Assembly: GCF_030167915.1 (NCBI RefSeq)
Contig: NZ_JARGNB010000001.1
Span: 1,488,001 to 1,552,000 of the forward strand
Direction of reading: 5' to 3'
Origin: Aquabacterium humicola
GTDB taxonomy: Bacteria; Pseudomonadota; Gammaproteobacteria; Burkholderiales; Burkholderiaceae_C
Length of the DNA: 64,000 bases
Within the stretch, counting starts at the first letter, position 1. The number at the start of each line of letters is the position of its first letter. A model generated the notes under the pieces. The model saw only the letters and a list, made by a program, of their open reading frames with translations. It searched no databases and had not been told where the DNA came from. Shown here piece by piece: positions 25,815-34,602 of the stretch. The translations under genes and the position numbers were made by a program.

Positions 25815-27308
25815 TTACCAGCGCCAGCGCAGGCCGCCGTAGGTGGCCAGGCCTTCGTAGTTGAAGATCACGAGGTTGCTCGACTGCCGGACCGCCTGGA
25901 ACTGCACCAGGGCCTCCGCACCGTAAAGCCAGCGCAGCTGCAGCGGCTTGCTCAGTTCCAGCGTCAGCTGGGTCTGGTGCAGCCGACGGGTGGCGCCGTT
26001 TTCCAGCAGCGGACTGTAGCCTTCGCTGTCGAGCACCCGGGTTGCACGCAGCGTGGCATCCAGCCGGATGCCGCCGCCGAGCGTGCTGAGCAGCCGCAGG
26101 CCGACGCTGGCATGGCGCTGGTCGCCGCCGGGGCGGGTCGGGTCGTCGGCGCGGTCGATGCCGATGCGGCCGGCGATGCCGATCGCGGAATCGCTGCCGA
26201 GCAGGTTCAGCGGGCACAGGCTGTTCCAGGCAGTGACGGTGGTCCGGCCGTCCGCGCTGCGGGTTGTCCGCAAGCGGCGCACCTCGCCCTCCAACGTCAA
26301 TCGATGGCTGCAGCCGATGGCCTCGCGGTCGATCGACATGCCCAGCCGCGCCAGCCGGTAGGGTTCGTTGAGCGCACCGCCGACCCAGGTGGCGTGGCCG
26401 TGCAGCTGCGCCCGCCAGGGGCCCCAGCGCTGGCTGGCGACACCCGCCCACTGCAGGTGGTGCCAGTCGGTGCCGCTGTTGCCCGGCGCGTGGCGCACGC
26501 TGCCCTGGATGCCGGTCTGGAACACGGTGCCGACGACCGGACTGCGGGCGAGCTGCCAGGCCATGTCGCCGATCATCGCCGGTCCGCGCCGCGGCCGCAG
26601 CGGCGTGACCAGGGGCTCCGTCTGCGGACCGCCCGGCGGGGTGATCGTGATCTCGTCCAGCCGCGGCGAGTGGTCCAGGTTGGTCTCATAGCCGCCAACC
26701 AGCGAAGCCTCGCGGTAGCTGACCCAGCCGTCGGGCGGCCTCACGGCCGACGGCGGCGGCGCCGGCCCGTTGCCCTTGGTGCGACTATTCGCCTCCGGGC
26801 CGAGCGCCAGCCGCTGCCGAAGTGCGGGCGGGATGTCGGTGCGTTCGCGCCACTCGCGCGCCAGCGCATCCCGGGCGGCGGTTTCACCGAGCGCCGCCAG
26901 GGCGAGCGCGTGATCCGCCTGGGTGCCCAGCGCCGTGGGATCGAGCAGCAGCGACCTTTCCAGCCACAGCAGCGCCTGGGCGGGCTCGCCCTCTTCCAGC
27001 CACAAGGCGCCGAGCATCGCCAGGTAAGCCCCGTGGCTCATGCAGGGCTGCCGCAAGGCCTCGAGTCGCTGCAGCAGCGCGCGCCGAGCCGCCGCCGTAT
27101 TGGGCCAGGCGGTTGCGGCCAGCGCGTTGCAGTAGCCGGCCAGGCGCATGACGTCGCTGACCGACGAGGACGGCAGCTCGGCAGCCACGACCTGGGGGGC
27201 CTGGGCACGGGCGGCGGTGGCGAAGCCGCCCGCCCCGGCGAGCATCAACGCTGGAAGCAGCCAGCGGCGAGCTCGCTCACGCGAGACGCGAAGGTCGCGG
27301 CGCTTCAC
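25815..27308 (-). CDS. TPR-containing outer-membrane beta-barrel protein
   Basis: The GTG at 27308 overlaps the cyclase stop (GTGA) and gives 497 residues with a plausible signal peptide (basic RERARRW, hydrophobic core, ARA-QA). Residues ~60-170 look like tetratricopeptide-type helices (QALLWLERSLLLDPTALG, HALALAALGETAARD). After a Pro-rich linker the second half is a run of amphipathic beta strands ending in LRWRW, an outer-membrane barrel signature (terminal aromatic). Similar TPR-barrel proteins follow FecR and CHASE2-cyclase genes in other bacteria. It may be a surface sensor or export partner for that system; the ligand is unknown. Confidence 0.75.
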   Translation of the reverse strand: MKRRDLRVSRERARRWLLPALMLAGAGGFATAARAQAPQVVAAELPSSSVSDVMRLAGYCNALAATAWPNTAAARRALLQRLEALRQPCMSHGAYLAMLGALWLEEGEPAQALLWLERSLLLDPTALGTQADHALALAALGETAARDALAREWRERTDIPPALRQRLALGPEANSRTKGNGPAPPPSAVRPPDGWVSYREASLVGGYETNLDHSPRLDEITITPPGGPQTEPLVTPLRPRRGPAMIGDMAWQLARSPVVGTVFQTGIQGSVRHAPGNSGTDWHHLQWAGVASQRWGPWRAQLHGHATWVGGALNEPYRLARLGMSIDREAIGCSHRLTLEGEVRRLRTTRSADGRTTVTAWNSLCPLNLLGSDSAIGIAGRIGIDRADDPTRPGGDQRHASVGLRLLSTLGGGIRLDATLRATRVLDSEGYSPLLENGATRRLHQTQLTLELSKPLQLRWLYGAEALVQFQAVRQSSNLVIFNYEGLATYGGLRWRW

Positions 27309-29395
27309 GCGTCGCGCAACTGGATCGCCGCATGTACTCGCATCGGAGCGGACGCACCGGAATCCGCCCATCCCGACCACTTGCCGGAATCCCCGCCATG
27401 GGCATCCGCGGTCGCGGACTTGACCCACAGCGGTTCGGTCGGCACGAGCTCGGCCCACGCCTTGGGGGCGTGCAGCGTGTACTGCCGGCTCAATCCTTCG
27501 AGCAGGTAGTCACCCAGCGATTCGGTGCTGTCCTGGGGCAGCTGGGCGGCCAGCTGGGGTCCCATCAGGATCGGCATCGACAGGTCAAGCGTCATTTGTT
27601 GCAGGCGCGACGCCACGCTGACCGGCTCGCCCAGCGCCGCGTGGGCGCGGCGTCGAGCCGGACCGAACGAGCCGACGAGGGCTCGGCCGGACTCGATGCC
27701 GACGCCAAGGGCGAGCGGCTGGACGGGGCTGTCTTCATGCGTTGGCTGCGTGGGCGCTAGGAGCGTGCGGGTGGCGCGCAGCAGTTCCTGCGCGGCAAGC
27801 AGGGCCTGTTGCGGATGGTCGGCGCAGTCCGAGTAGGCATTCCAGACGGCCAGCACCGAGTCGCCGACGACATTTTCCACCACGCCGCCATGTTGCTCGA
27901 CAACGTCGACCGCGATGCAACAGAACGCATGCAGCATCGCGGCGGTTTCTTCGGCCGGACGGTGGGCCGCGAAGGAGGAGAAATTGCGGATGTCGGCCAC
28001 CAGCACGCTGACTTCGCGCTGGTCGACCTGAACGCGGCCGGAGGGGTCGGTGGCCATCAGGCGCCGCGCCACCGGCGCCGGCAGGTAGGCGCCCAGATGG
28101 GCGGACAGACGTTCGCGCTGCGCGCGGGTGAGCGCATGCTCGGCGGTGGCCAGGGCCACCGACGCGAGCAGCGCGAACAGCGCGGCATTGGTCCAGGGCA
28201 GCCAGAGGTCGGCCTGAAGCAGCAGGGTTGCCGATGCGCCATAGCAGGCGACGGCCAGCAGCGCACCGGCGATCGGCAGGCGCTTGGCCGGGATCGCGCG
28301 CCGGCGCAGCACCAGCAGCAGCAGGCCGGCGATGGTGATCACTGCAAGGCCGTGGATCCATCCGGCCCGCGCCGGCGTGTAGGGCAGGCGGTGGTCGAGC
28401 AGGCCGATCAACGCCTGCGCATGGACCTCGAGGCCCGCGGCCACGGTGGCATGGGGCGTTGCGATCGTGTCGCCGATGCCGAAGGCCGTGGCGCCGACGA
28501 GCGCGATCGTGTCCTTCAGCAGGGCCGGGTCGACGGTGCCGTTGAGCACGTCGTGCGCCGAGACCGAGACGAACGCCCGGCGCTCGAGGCGGTACGGCAC
28601 GCGCAGGTCGCCGTGCTCGTCGACCGGAACGGCCAGACCGGGCAGGCTCGGGCTGGTCAACCAGGCGAAGGGCGCCAGCGGCCCGCCGCCGAACCCGGTG
28701 GCCTGGGCGTCGGACCACACCCAGTCCGGCCCTGCCGATGTGGCGCCTTCGGCCTGCGTCGCGCGCCACAGCGCCGCCAGCGCGAGGCTGGGATAGGCCC
28801 GGCCTTCATGGCAGATCAGCGCCGGCACCTTGCGCACGACGCCATCGCGTTCGGTGCGCGGCGTGATGTGGCCGATGGTGGCGCCGGACTGCAGCAGTTC
28901 AGCGGGATGGCCGTAGAAGCCGTGGCTGCGCGGCGCGAACGGCGGGCAGCCGCCGGCGGCGAGTGCACCCGCCACGGTGCCCACGCGCGGGGTGACGGCC
29001 GGATCGAGCGAGAAGATCTGGCCGGCAACCACCGGCGCGGCCTTCCAGGCCTCGGCCAATGCGCCGTCACCTTCGCGCGGATCGGGGAAGTTGATGTCGT
29101 AGACCTGCACGACGACACCGGCCTGCTGGAGCTTTTCCGACAGCTTCGCGAGCGTGCCGCGAGACCATGGCCAGGGCCCGACCTGCTTGAGGCTGGCCTC
29201 GTCGATGTCGACGACGACCATGCGCCGTTCCGGCCGGGCCGTGGAGCCGATGCGCCAGGTCCAGTCGCCGATGGTCTGCTCGAGCGCATCGAACGCCTGC
29301 GGGGCGATGGCCTGGAGGCCACCGACCAGCAACGCCACCACCAGCAGCACCGCACTGCGGAGCCGCCAGGGATGATCGCGCCAGAAGGTGTACAT
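27305..29395 (-). CDS. CHASE2-domain class III nucleotide cyclase
   Basis: A 696-aa inner-membrane protein. One N-terminal membrane segment precedes a periplasmic CHASE2 domain (~40-330, with VVVDIDEASLKQVGPWPWSR), then three membrane helices (~345-430) and a cytoplasmic class III cyclase domain (~460-640). The two metal Asp sites are present (VADIRNFSSF near 463; VGDSVLAVW near 507). Base- and ribose-selecting positions differ from the usual adenylate cyclase: Asn replaces Lys in ENVVGD, and GEPVSVASR replaces GDxVNxASR. Activity and cAMP versus another product are therefore uncertain. It lies between a FecR-like gene and a TPR/barrel gene and opposite a Crp-type regulator, suggesting a signalling unit. 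Confidence 0.88.
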   Translation of the reverse strand: MYTFWRDHPWRLRSAVLLVVALLVGGLQAIAPQAFDALEQTIGDWTWRIGSTARPERRMVVVDIDEASLKQVGPWPWSRGTLAKLSEKLQQAGVVVQVYDINFPDPREGDGALAEAWKAAPVVAGQIFSLDPAVTPRVGTVAGALAAGGCPPFAPRSHGFYGHPAELLQSGATIGHITPRTERDGVVRKVPALICHEGRAYPSLALAALWRATQAEGATSAGPDWVWSDAQATGFGGGPLAPFAWLTSPSLPGLAVPVDEHGDLRVPYRLERRAFVSVSAHDVLNGTVDPALLKDTIALVGATAFGIGDTIATPHATVAAGLEVHAQALIGLLDHRLPYTPARAGWIHGLAVITIAGLLLLVLRRRAIPAKRLPIAGALLAVACYGASATLLLQADLWLPWTNAALFALLASVALATAEHALTRAQRERLSAHLGAYLPAPVARRLMATDPSGRVQVDQREVSVLVADIRNFSSFAAHRPAEETAAMLHAFCCIAVDVVEQHGGVVENVVGDSVLAVWNAYSDCADHPQQALLAAQELLRATRTLLAPTQPTHEDSPVQPLALGVGIESGRALVGSFGPARRRAHAALGEPVSVASRLQQMTLDLSMPILMGPQLAAQLPQDSTESLGDYLLEGLSRQYTLHAPKAWAELVPTEPLWVKSATADAHGGDSGKWSGWADSGASAPMRVHAAIQLRDA

Positions 29396-29428
29396 CGCCT
29401 TCGCGATTGTTGGCGTCGGGAACGCCGC

Positions 29429-30811
29429 TCAGCGACCCCAGAGGGTCTTGCCGCGGAACAGGCCGTTGCCGACGGCGCGTTCGAACAGGTAGCCGGCTTC
29501 CTTGCCGTCCAGCGACAAGGCACCCGACACCATCTGCGTATTGCTGCGCACGGCGAAAGTGCCGTCGCTGGCGATGTCGCCGCCCATGCGCAGCTCGGTC
29601 TTGCCGCCGGTCGGCGAGGACAGGCCCAGGGCCGTCGCGAAGGTGCGGCGATCGAAGTCCAGCGTCAGCGAGCCGCCGTTGACGGTGGCCGCTTCGGTCT
29701 GCTTGTTGCCGTACTCGAAGCTCGCCTGCGCGCGGCTCAGCCGCATCTCGACGATCGGCGTGTCGCTGATCGGGCGCAGCTCCTGGTTCGGATTCGACGG
29801 ATCGCTCATGCGCAGCAGCACGTCGCCATCCCTGTTGTTCGCGGTGGTCCAGTGGCGGCCGTCGATGACCTTGGAATACTGGACGCTGACGTTGTCGTTG
29901 GCCGCCGCGCCGGAAACCCGCCAGCGACCCCACACCAGCTGCGCCGTCAGGTCGGCCGGGCTGTTCAGCTCGGCCACGCTCGCCGAGGCGATGCTCAGCA
30001 GGTCGGCGGCCGCGCGGTCGCTTTCGCGCAGCGGCGCGAAACCCTTCGCCTCGGCGGCCGCCAGGCTCGCGGCGCGCGCGGCGGACTCCGCGGCATTCAT
30101 GGCCGCCACCCGTTCCTCGGCGCCGGCCACGGCGGCGATGCCGCCGGCGGCCGGGACCACGTGGGTGGTGCGTTCGCCCGGGCGCACCTCGGCCATCAGC
30201 CGGCCCATGTCGGCCGACAGCAGCCGCGCGTCCGCGCCGGTGCAGGGCCCGAGTGCCGCGGCCGAGCAGCCGTTGCCGAGCGCACCGACGACGATCGCGC
30301 CATCGGCCACCGTGGCCCGCACGCCGCTGGCGTCGGCCTGCACGATGAAGTCGGTGCCCCGCACGCCGATCGCCGCGATCGGCGTATTGAGGCGGAAGCG
30401 GTTCTTGTCGGCATCGGTGGCCGCGCCGGAGATCGAGCGGCTGGTGCCCTGCTCCATGCGCAGGCGCAGCTCGTTGGCCTGCGGCTTGTCGACGTCGTAG
30501 CGGTAGGCCTGCACCTCGAGGATGCTGTCCGGCCGCACGCTGACCGCGCCCTTGTCGATGAAGCGCACGTGCACGTGGCCGTTCGCCGACGTCTCGACCC
30601 GGTCGCCCACCAGGATCGAAGCGCCCCGCTTCAGCGGCTCGGACGTGCCGTTCATGTGCACCACGCGCGCCGCGCCGATCAGCAGGCTGACCTGGCCGAC
30701 CGCCTGTTCGCTGGCCAGCACGTAACCGGACGCGGCAACTGTGCAAGCCAGCACGACCGACGAGCGCAGGAGCTGCGGGCGGAGGGCTTGGACCAGTCGG
30801 TTACGTATCAT
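29429..30811 (-). CDS. FecR-domain protein
   Basis: A 460-aa exported protein with AGGAG six bases before the ATG. The signal peptide ends near VLASEQAVG. A FecR-type domain (~45-160) carries LKRGASILVGDRVETSANGH and RLNTPIAAIGVRGTDF, the family's typical blocks. The rest is Ala-rich and beta-rich without a known domain. No TonB receptor or sigma factor gene is nearby, so it is not the iron-citrate type; FecR proteins next to CHASE2 cyclases are a recurrent arrangement. It probably sits in the periplasm and may signal to the cyclase's CHASE2 domain. The cyclase gene follows 33 bases later. Confidence 0.85.
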   Translation of the reverse strand: MIRNRLVQALRPQLLRSSVVLACTVAASGYVLASEQAVGQVSLLIGAARVVHMNGTSEPLKRGASILVGDRVETSANGHVHVRFIDKGAVSVRPDSILEVQAYRYDVDKPQANELRLRMEQGTSRSISGAATDADKNRFRLNTPIAAIGVRGTDFIVQADASGVRATVADGAIVVGALGNGCSAAALGPCTGADARLLSADMGRLMAEVRPGERTTHVVPAAGGIAAVAGAEERVAAMNAAESAARAASLAAAEAKGFAPLRESDRAAADLLSIASASVAELNSPADLTAQLVWGRWRVSGAAANDNVSVQYSKVIDGRHWTTANNRDGDVLLRMSDPSNPNQELRPISDTPIVEMRLSRAQASFEYGNKQTEAATVNGGSLTLDFDRRTFATALGLSSPTGGKTELRMGGDIASDGTFAVRSNTQMVSGALSLDGKEAGYLFERAVGNGLFRGKTLWGR

Positions 30812-30878
30812 CTCGAACTCCTGAACGCCGGGGCGAGGGGCGGGAGAATGAATCTTGCACCGCGCCCGCCCCGCCTGA

Positions 30879-30894
30879 TGTGTTGTGCATCACA
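30879..30894. promoter_or_regulatory. CRP-like site between the crp-type gene and the FecR operon
   Basis: TGTGTTGTGCATCACA matches TGTGA-N6-TCACA at nine of ten positions. It lies 39-54 bases before the regulator's ATG and 68-83 bases before the FecR gene start on the other strand, so it could control either or both. Confidence 0.5.
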
Positions 30895-30932
30895 AGCCGA
30901 TCGGCTTTGTCGCATGCACAGTTCGTCCCCCG

Positions 30933-31631
30933 ATGCCCATCCTCATCCCGATCCTGCAAGGGCTGCGCCTGTTCGACAGCCTGCCGGCCGACAAGCTGGC
31001 CGAGGTCTCGCTCATGATGAACGAGCGCCGGGTCGAGCGCCGCGAAGTGGTGATCAAGCGCGGCGAGACCGACGCGGGCCTCGGATTCCTGATCGAAGGA
31101 CGCCTGCAAACGGTCAATTTTACGTTGGACGGTCGCGAAGTTGGCATTGACTTCATCGAAGATGGAGACTTCTTCGGCGAACTTTCGGTCATCGATGGCC
31201 AACCGGCGCCCGAATACATCATCGCCGTCGCGCCGTCGCGGCTCGCCTTCCTCGACCGCGACCGCGCGCGCGAATTGATGTTCTCGACCCCGCGCGGCGC
31301 CGCGGCGGTGGCCGAACGGCTGGCCGCCCGCATGCGCCGGGCGGCGAGCCACCGCTCGCTGCTGGCACTGCCGAGCTCGTTCCAGCGCGTCTGCGCGCAG
31401 CTCAGCCTGCTGGCCACGCGCGGCAAGGAGGGTCAGGTGGTCATCGTGATGCCGCCGACGCACCAGGAGATCGCGATCATGGTCAATACCAGCCGCGAGA
31501 CCGTGACGCGCACGCTGCAGTTCCTGCAGGGCCTGAAGGTGCTGGCCCGCGATGGCAACCTGCTGGTGGTGCACCAGCCGGACACGCTTCAGCAGGCCGC
31601 CGACGGCAAGGTGGCGCCGGCCAAGGGCTGA
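30933..31631 (+). CDS. Crp/Fnr-family transcriptional regulator
   Basis: A 232-aa regulator (ATG 30933; a GTG at 30885 is a less likely earlier start). An N-terminal cyclic-nucleotide-binding fold (~10-115) contains GREVGIDFIEDGDFFGEL. A helix-turn-helix lies at ~175-200 with SRETVTR, the same R-E-x-x-x-R recognition residues as E. coli CRP, which predicts TGTGA half-sites. In the ligand pocket the conserved Glu of FGEL is kept, but the usual Arg-Ser pair that holds the cAMP phosphate is replaced (Pro-Glu in APEY), so the effector is uncertain. There is no Fe-S Cys set, so it is not an Fnr. Candidate sites lie before its own gene, the giant RTX gene and the secretion operon. Confidence 0.9.
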   Translation: MPILIPILQGLRLFDSLPADKLAEVSLMMNERRVERREVVIKRGETDAGLGFLIEGRLQTVNFTLDGREVGIDFIEDGDFFGELSVIDGQPAPEYIIAVAPSRLAFLDRDRARELMFSTPRGAAAVAERLAARMRRAASHRSLLALPSSFQRVCAQLSLLATRGKEGQVVIVMPPTHQEIAIMVNTSRETVTRTLQFLQGLKVLARDGNLLVVHQPDTLQQAADGKVAPAKG

Positions 31632-31651
31632 TGCCCGGGCAGCGTCAGCCC
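31625..31651. terminator. Hairpin built from the two convergent stop codons
   Basis: GGGCTGA (31625-31631, ending in the regulator's TGA) pairs with TCAGCCC (31645-31651, starting in the protease gene's stop). The 13-base loop contains GCCCGGGC. It could act as a short bidirectional terminator, but there is no T-run. Confidence 0.35.
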
Positions 31652-34593
31652 GGCAGGTACTCGAGCCCGGTCGACGCCAGCCCGACGAGGTCGGCGCTCT
31701 GCGTGTTGTAGTCGATCTGGCAGGCCAGCAGGGCCAGCGCCGCCCGGCTCATCGCGCCGCTGTCGAGCACCGCCGTGAATTCGGCCAGCGTCGCCGGCGC
31801 CGGCGCCGTCCCGATCACATTGCGGTAGACGTGCTGGACGAAGGCTTCGTTGGACGACCCGCCGGCGAACTGCGGCACCACCGACAGCGCCACGCCGATC
31901 ACCGCCTCGTAGCTCATGCCGCCGTCGAACAGCCCCAGCGCGATGCCGGCGTAGGTCTCGTTCTGCAGGTACTGCGGACCGATCAAGGCGCGCAGGATCT
32001 GCGCGGCCGAGCCGGCGGCGCCGTCGAGGTCCAGCGCCACGTGCAGGTCCGAGAAGCGCAGCCGCTCGACGTCGGTCACCAGGTCGACGCCGTCGCGGGC
32101 CGACTTCTTGTCCTTGACGGTCCACTGGCCCGGCTGCGACGTCAGCGTGTATTCCGAGCGCTTGCCGGTGAAGCTGGCCACATCCAGCCCGGCGCCGCCG
32201 TCGATGACGTCGTTGTCGCCGCCCCCGGTAATGCGATCGTTGCCGGCGCCGCCGCTGTAGCCCTGCCCGGTCGCGCCCGCGGCGAGCGTGTCGTCGCCGG
32301 CTGTGCCTTCGATCGTGCCGCTGACCGCGGCGACGGTCAGCCGCGCGGTGTAGGTCGCGCTGCCACCCATGCCGTCGCTGATCACGTAGGTGAAGCTGTC
32401 GCTGCCCGCGTAGCCCGCGGCCGGCCGGTAGCTGAAGCTGCCCTGCTCGCCGACGACCACCTCGCCATGCGCCGCGTCGGCGCCGAGGCTGTAGCTCAGT
32501 ACATCACCATCGATGTCGGTCGCCGCCGGCAGCTGCGACTGCTTCAGCACCTGCGCGATCGCCAGGAAGTCGCTGTTGCGGCCGACCGGCCCGGCGTCGT
32601 TGACCGGCAGCACGTCGACATAGGCGAGGTACAGGTTGCTGCTGCCGGCGGCGACGATCTCGTAGGCCACGCTGTCGACGCCGTGGAAGTCGGCCTGCGG
32701 CGTGTAGCGCAGCTGGCCGTCCGCGCTGATCGACGCGCTGCCATGGGCCGCCGCGCCGGCGATGCGGTAGCTGACGGCCGTCCGCGCGACATCGCTCGGG
32801 TCGGGCAGCGCCGCGGTCAGGCCGCCGTCCTCGTCCACCGCCAGGCTGGCATCGGCCCCGAGTGCGCTGGCGGACAGCGCGATCGTGCGATCGGCAAACT
32901 CCAGCCGCTCGATGCCGACCAGCGTGTCGAAGCCGCCGTCGCCGAGGCGGTCGCGCACGAAGGTCTTGCCGAAGCCGGTGGAGACCTCGTAGTCGGCGCG
33001 CCGGCCCGCGAAGACGGCCGTGTCGGTGCCGGCGCCGCCGTCGATCCAGTCGTTGCCGAGGTGGCCGGTCAGCCGGTTGTCCAGCGCATTGCCGCTCAGC
33101 ACGTCGTCGAAGCGCGACCCGACCGCGTGCTCGATCTGCGTGCCGATCGCCAGCCCGAGGTTCTCGACCGCGTTGGTGCCCGCCGCGGTGACGCCGACGC
33201 TGCTGAGGTGCGCCGCCGCGAGATCGATGCTCACGCCGGCGGCGAGCTCGGACGCATCGATGGTGTCGATGCCGCCGTCGTCGACGAGCGTGGTCTGCGC
33301 GCCCGAAGCCGCCGCTCCGAGCCGGTAGACGTCGTCGCCCGCGTGCACCGCGCGGCTGCCGTAGAGATAACGCAGCGCCTGCACGTCCAGCAGGCCCCAG
33401 TCGGCGCGGAACAGGCCGTCGGCGGAAGAGGTCTGCGACATCACCGACAGCGCGGTGCGGTCGTCCTGCGCACGCAGGTTCGCCGCGTACTGCTCGCCGC
33501 TTTCCGTCGCCCGCGGGTGGCGCAGGCCGAGCGCATGGCCGATCTCGTGCAGCAGCGCGGCATACCCTTCGGTGCCCGGCGCCAGCGCCAGCATCGATTC
33601 GACATCCATCCAGATGTCGCCGGCCTGTTCGCCGGCGCCGGCCTGGTTCGGCTGCCACGACACGCCGCGCGTCGCGGCCTGCTGGCTGACGCCGAAGCGC
33701 ATCTGCCCGGGCGTGCCGCCGGCCTCGTTCACTTCGACGAAACGCAGGCCGGTGAAGGCCTCGACGCTCGCCAGCAAGGTGCGCACGGCCTGCTGCTCGG
33801 CGGCCGTGAAGGCGCGAAAGCCCGCGGCGCCGGGCCCCGACGCCGGCGCCTGCATCACGAAGCTGTAGCTCAGCGTGGCGCTGCTGCCCAGGGCCTGGCC
33901 GGCGTTCCAGCGCAGGTCACCGCCGCTGGCGACGGCCTGCTGGGCCATCTGTGCCGGTTCGATCGCATCGGCGATCAGGAACGGTTCCCAGCGGTGGTTG
34001 CCGTTGGCGTCGAGGCCGGTGAAGACCATCAGGTACTCGACGTTGGTGACGACCGCACCCTGGCCACGACCGCTGCGCGGCCCGATCGTCGCGCTCAGAC
34101 CGTCGACCGAGACCTCGAGGCGCAGGTCGCTCAGCGTCGCCGGCAGCCACGGCTGGCCCGGCACGCTCTCGTACCAGAGGCCGTCGAGCGTATCGATGCC
34201 GGCGCCGCCATCGATGGTGTCCACCCCACCGTTGCTCCAGAAGCGGTTGTCGGCGGCATTGCCGATCATCGTGTCGTTGTGGTTCGAGCCGGCGACGTTG
34301 TTGATGTTGACCAGCGTGTCGCGGCCGCCCCAGCCGTCCTCGACGATGCCGGTGTTCAGGTCGGCCCTGATCGCGGCCGGCGAGGTCCAGTACGCGGCAT
34401 TGGGCTGGTTCCACCACTCTGTCGGGTGCACCAGGCGCTCGATGCGATCGTCGCCCGGCCCGCCGAGCGCGCTGCCGTTGTAGAGCCCGAAGCTGTCGTT
34501 GCCCGCTTCGCCGTGGAGGTTGTTCCAGTTCGCTGTGGCCGTCGGGTCCTGGACGTAGGTGTCGTTGCCGGCGGTGAGCTTGATGTCGGCCAT
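31645..34593 (-). CDS. Serralysin-like RTX metalloprotease with DUF4214 C-terminus
   Basis: A 982-aa secreted protein without a Sec signal. The N-terminal ~150 residues already carry RTX-like repeats. The zinc protease domain has HEIGHALGLRH near residue 349 (HExxHxxGxxH, metzincin) and a Met-turn SVMSQ near 384, both intact. RTX repeats follow (GGAGTDTAVF, GGAGNDRITGGGDNDVIDGGAG), then two cadherin-like beta modules (TDIDGDVLSYSL) and a C-terminal DUF4214 helical domain (ALIGPQYLQNETYAGIALG, FVQHVYRNVIG). It is a probable T1SS cargo, an extracellular protease. It is the last gene of the DUF1800-DUF1501 operon, nine bases after DUF1501. Confidence 0.88.
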   Translation of the reverse strand: MADIKLTAGNDTYVQDPTATANWNNLHGEAGNDSFGLYNGSALGGPGDDRIERLVHPTEWWNQPNAAYWTSPAAIRADLNTGIVEDGWGGRDTLVNINNVAGSNHNDTMIGNAADNRFWSNGGVDTIDGGAGIDTLDGLWYESVPGQPWLPATLSDLRLEVSVDGLSATIGPRSGRGQGAVVTNVEYLMVFTGLDANGNHRWEPFLIADAIEPAQMAQQAVASGGDLRWNAGQALGSSATLSYSFVMQAPASGPGAAGFRAFTAAEQQAVRTLLASVEAFTGLRFVEVNEAGGTPGQMRFGVSQQAATRGVSWQPNQAGAGEQAGDIWMDVESMLALAPGTEGYAALLHEIGHALGLRHPRATESGEQYAANLRAQDDRTALSVMSQTSSADGLFRADWGLLDVQALRYLYGSRAVHAGDDVYRLGAAASGAQTTLVDDGGIDTIDASELAAGVSIDLAAAHLSSVGVTAAGTNAVENLGLAIGTQIEHAVGSRFDDVLSGNALDNRLTGHLGNDWIDGGAGTDTAVFAGRRADYEVSTGFGKTFVRDRLGDGGFDTLVGIERLEFADRTIALSASALGADASLAVDEDGGLTAALPDPSDVARTAVSYRIAGAAAHGSASISADGQLRYTPQADFHGVDSVAYEIVAAGSSNLYLAYVDVLPVNDAGPVGRNSDFLAIAQVLKQSQLPAATDIDGDVLSYSLGADAAHGEVVVGEQGSFSYRPAAGYAGSDSFTYVISDGMGGSATYTARLTVAAVSGTIEGTAGDDTLAAGATGQGYSGGAGNDRITGGGDNDVIDGGAGLDVASFTGKRSEYTLTSQPGQWTVKDKKSARDGVDLVTDVERLRFSDLHVALDLDGAAGSAAQILRALIGPQYLQNETYAGIALGLFDGGMSYEAVIGVALSVVPQFAGGSSNEAFVQHVYRNVIGTAPAPATLAEFTAVLDSGAMSRAALALLACQIDYNTQSADLVGLASTGLEYLPG

Positions 34594-34602
34594 GGACTGC
34601 CC

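Noticed and set aside
29429..30811. A FecR-type iron-signalling regulator
   Set aside because: No ECF sigma factor or TonB receptor gene is nearby; the CHASE2 cyclase context points elsewhere.
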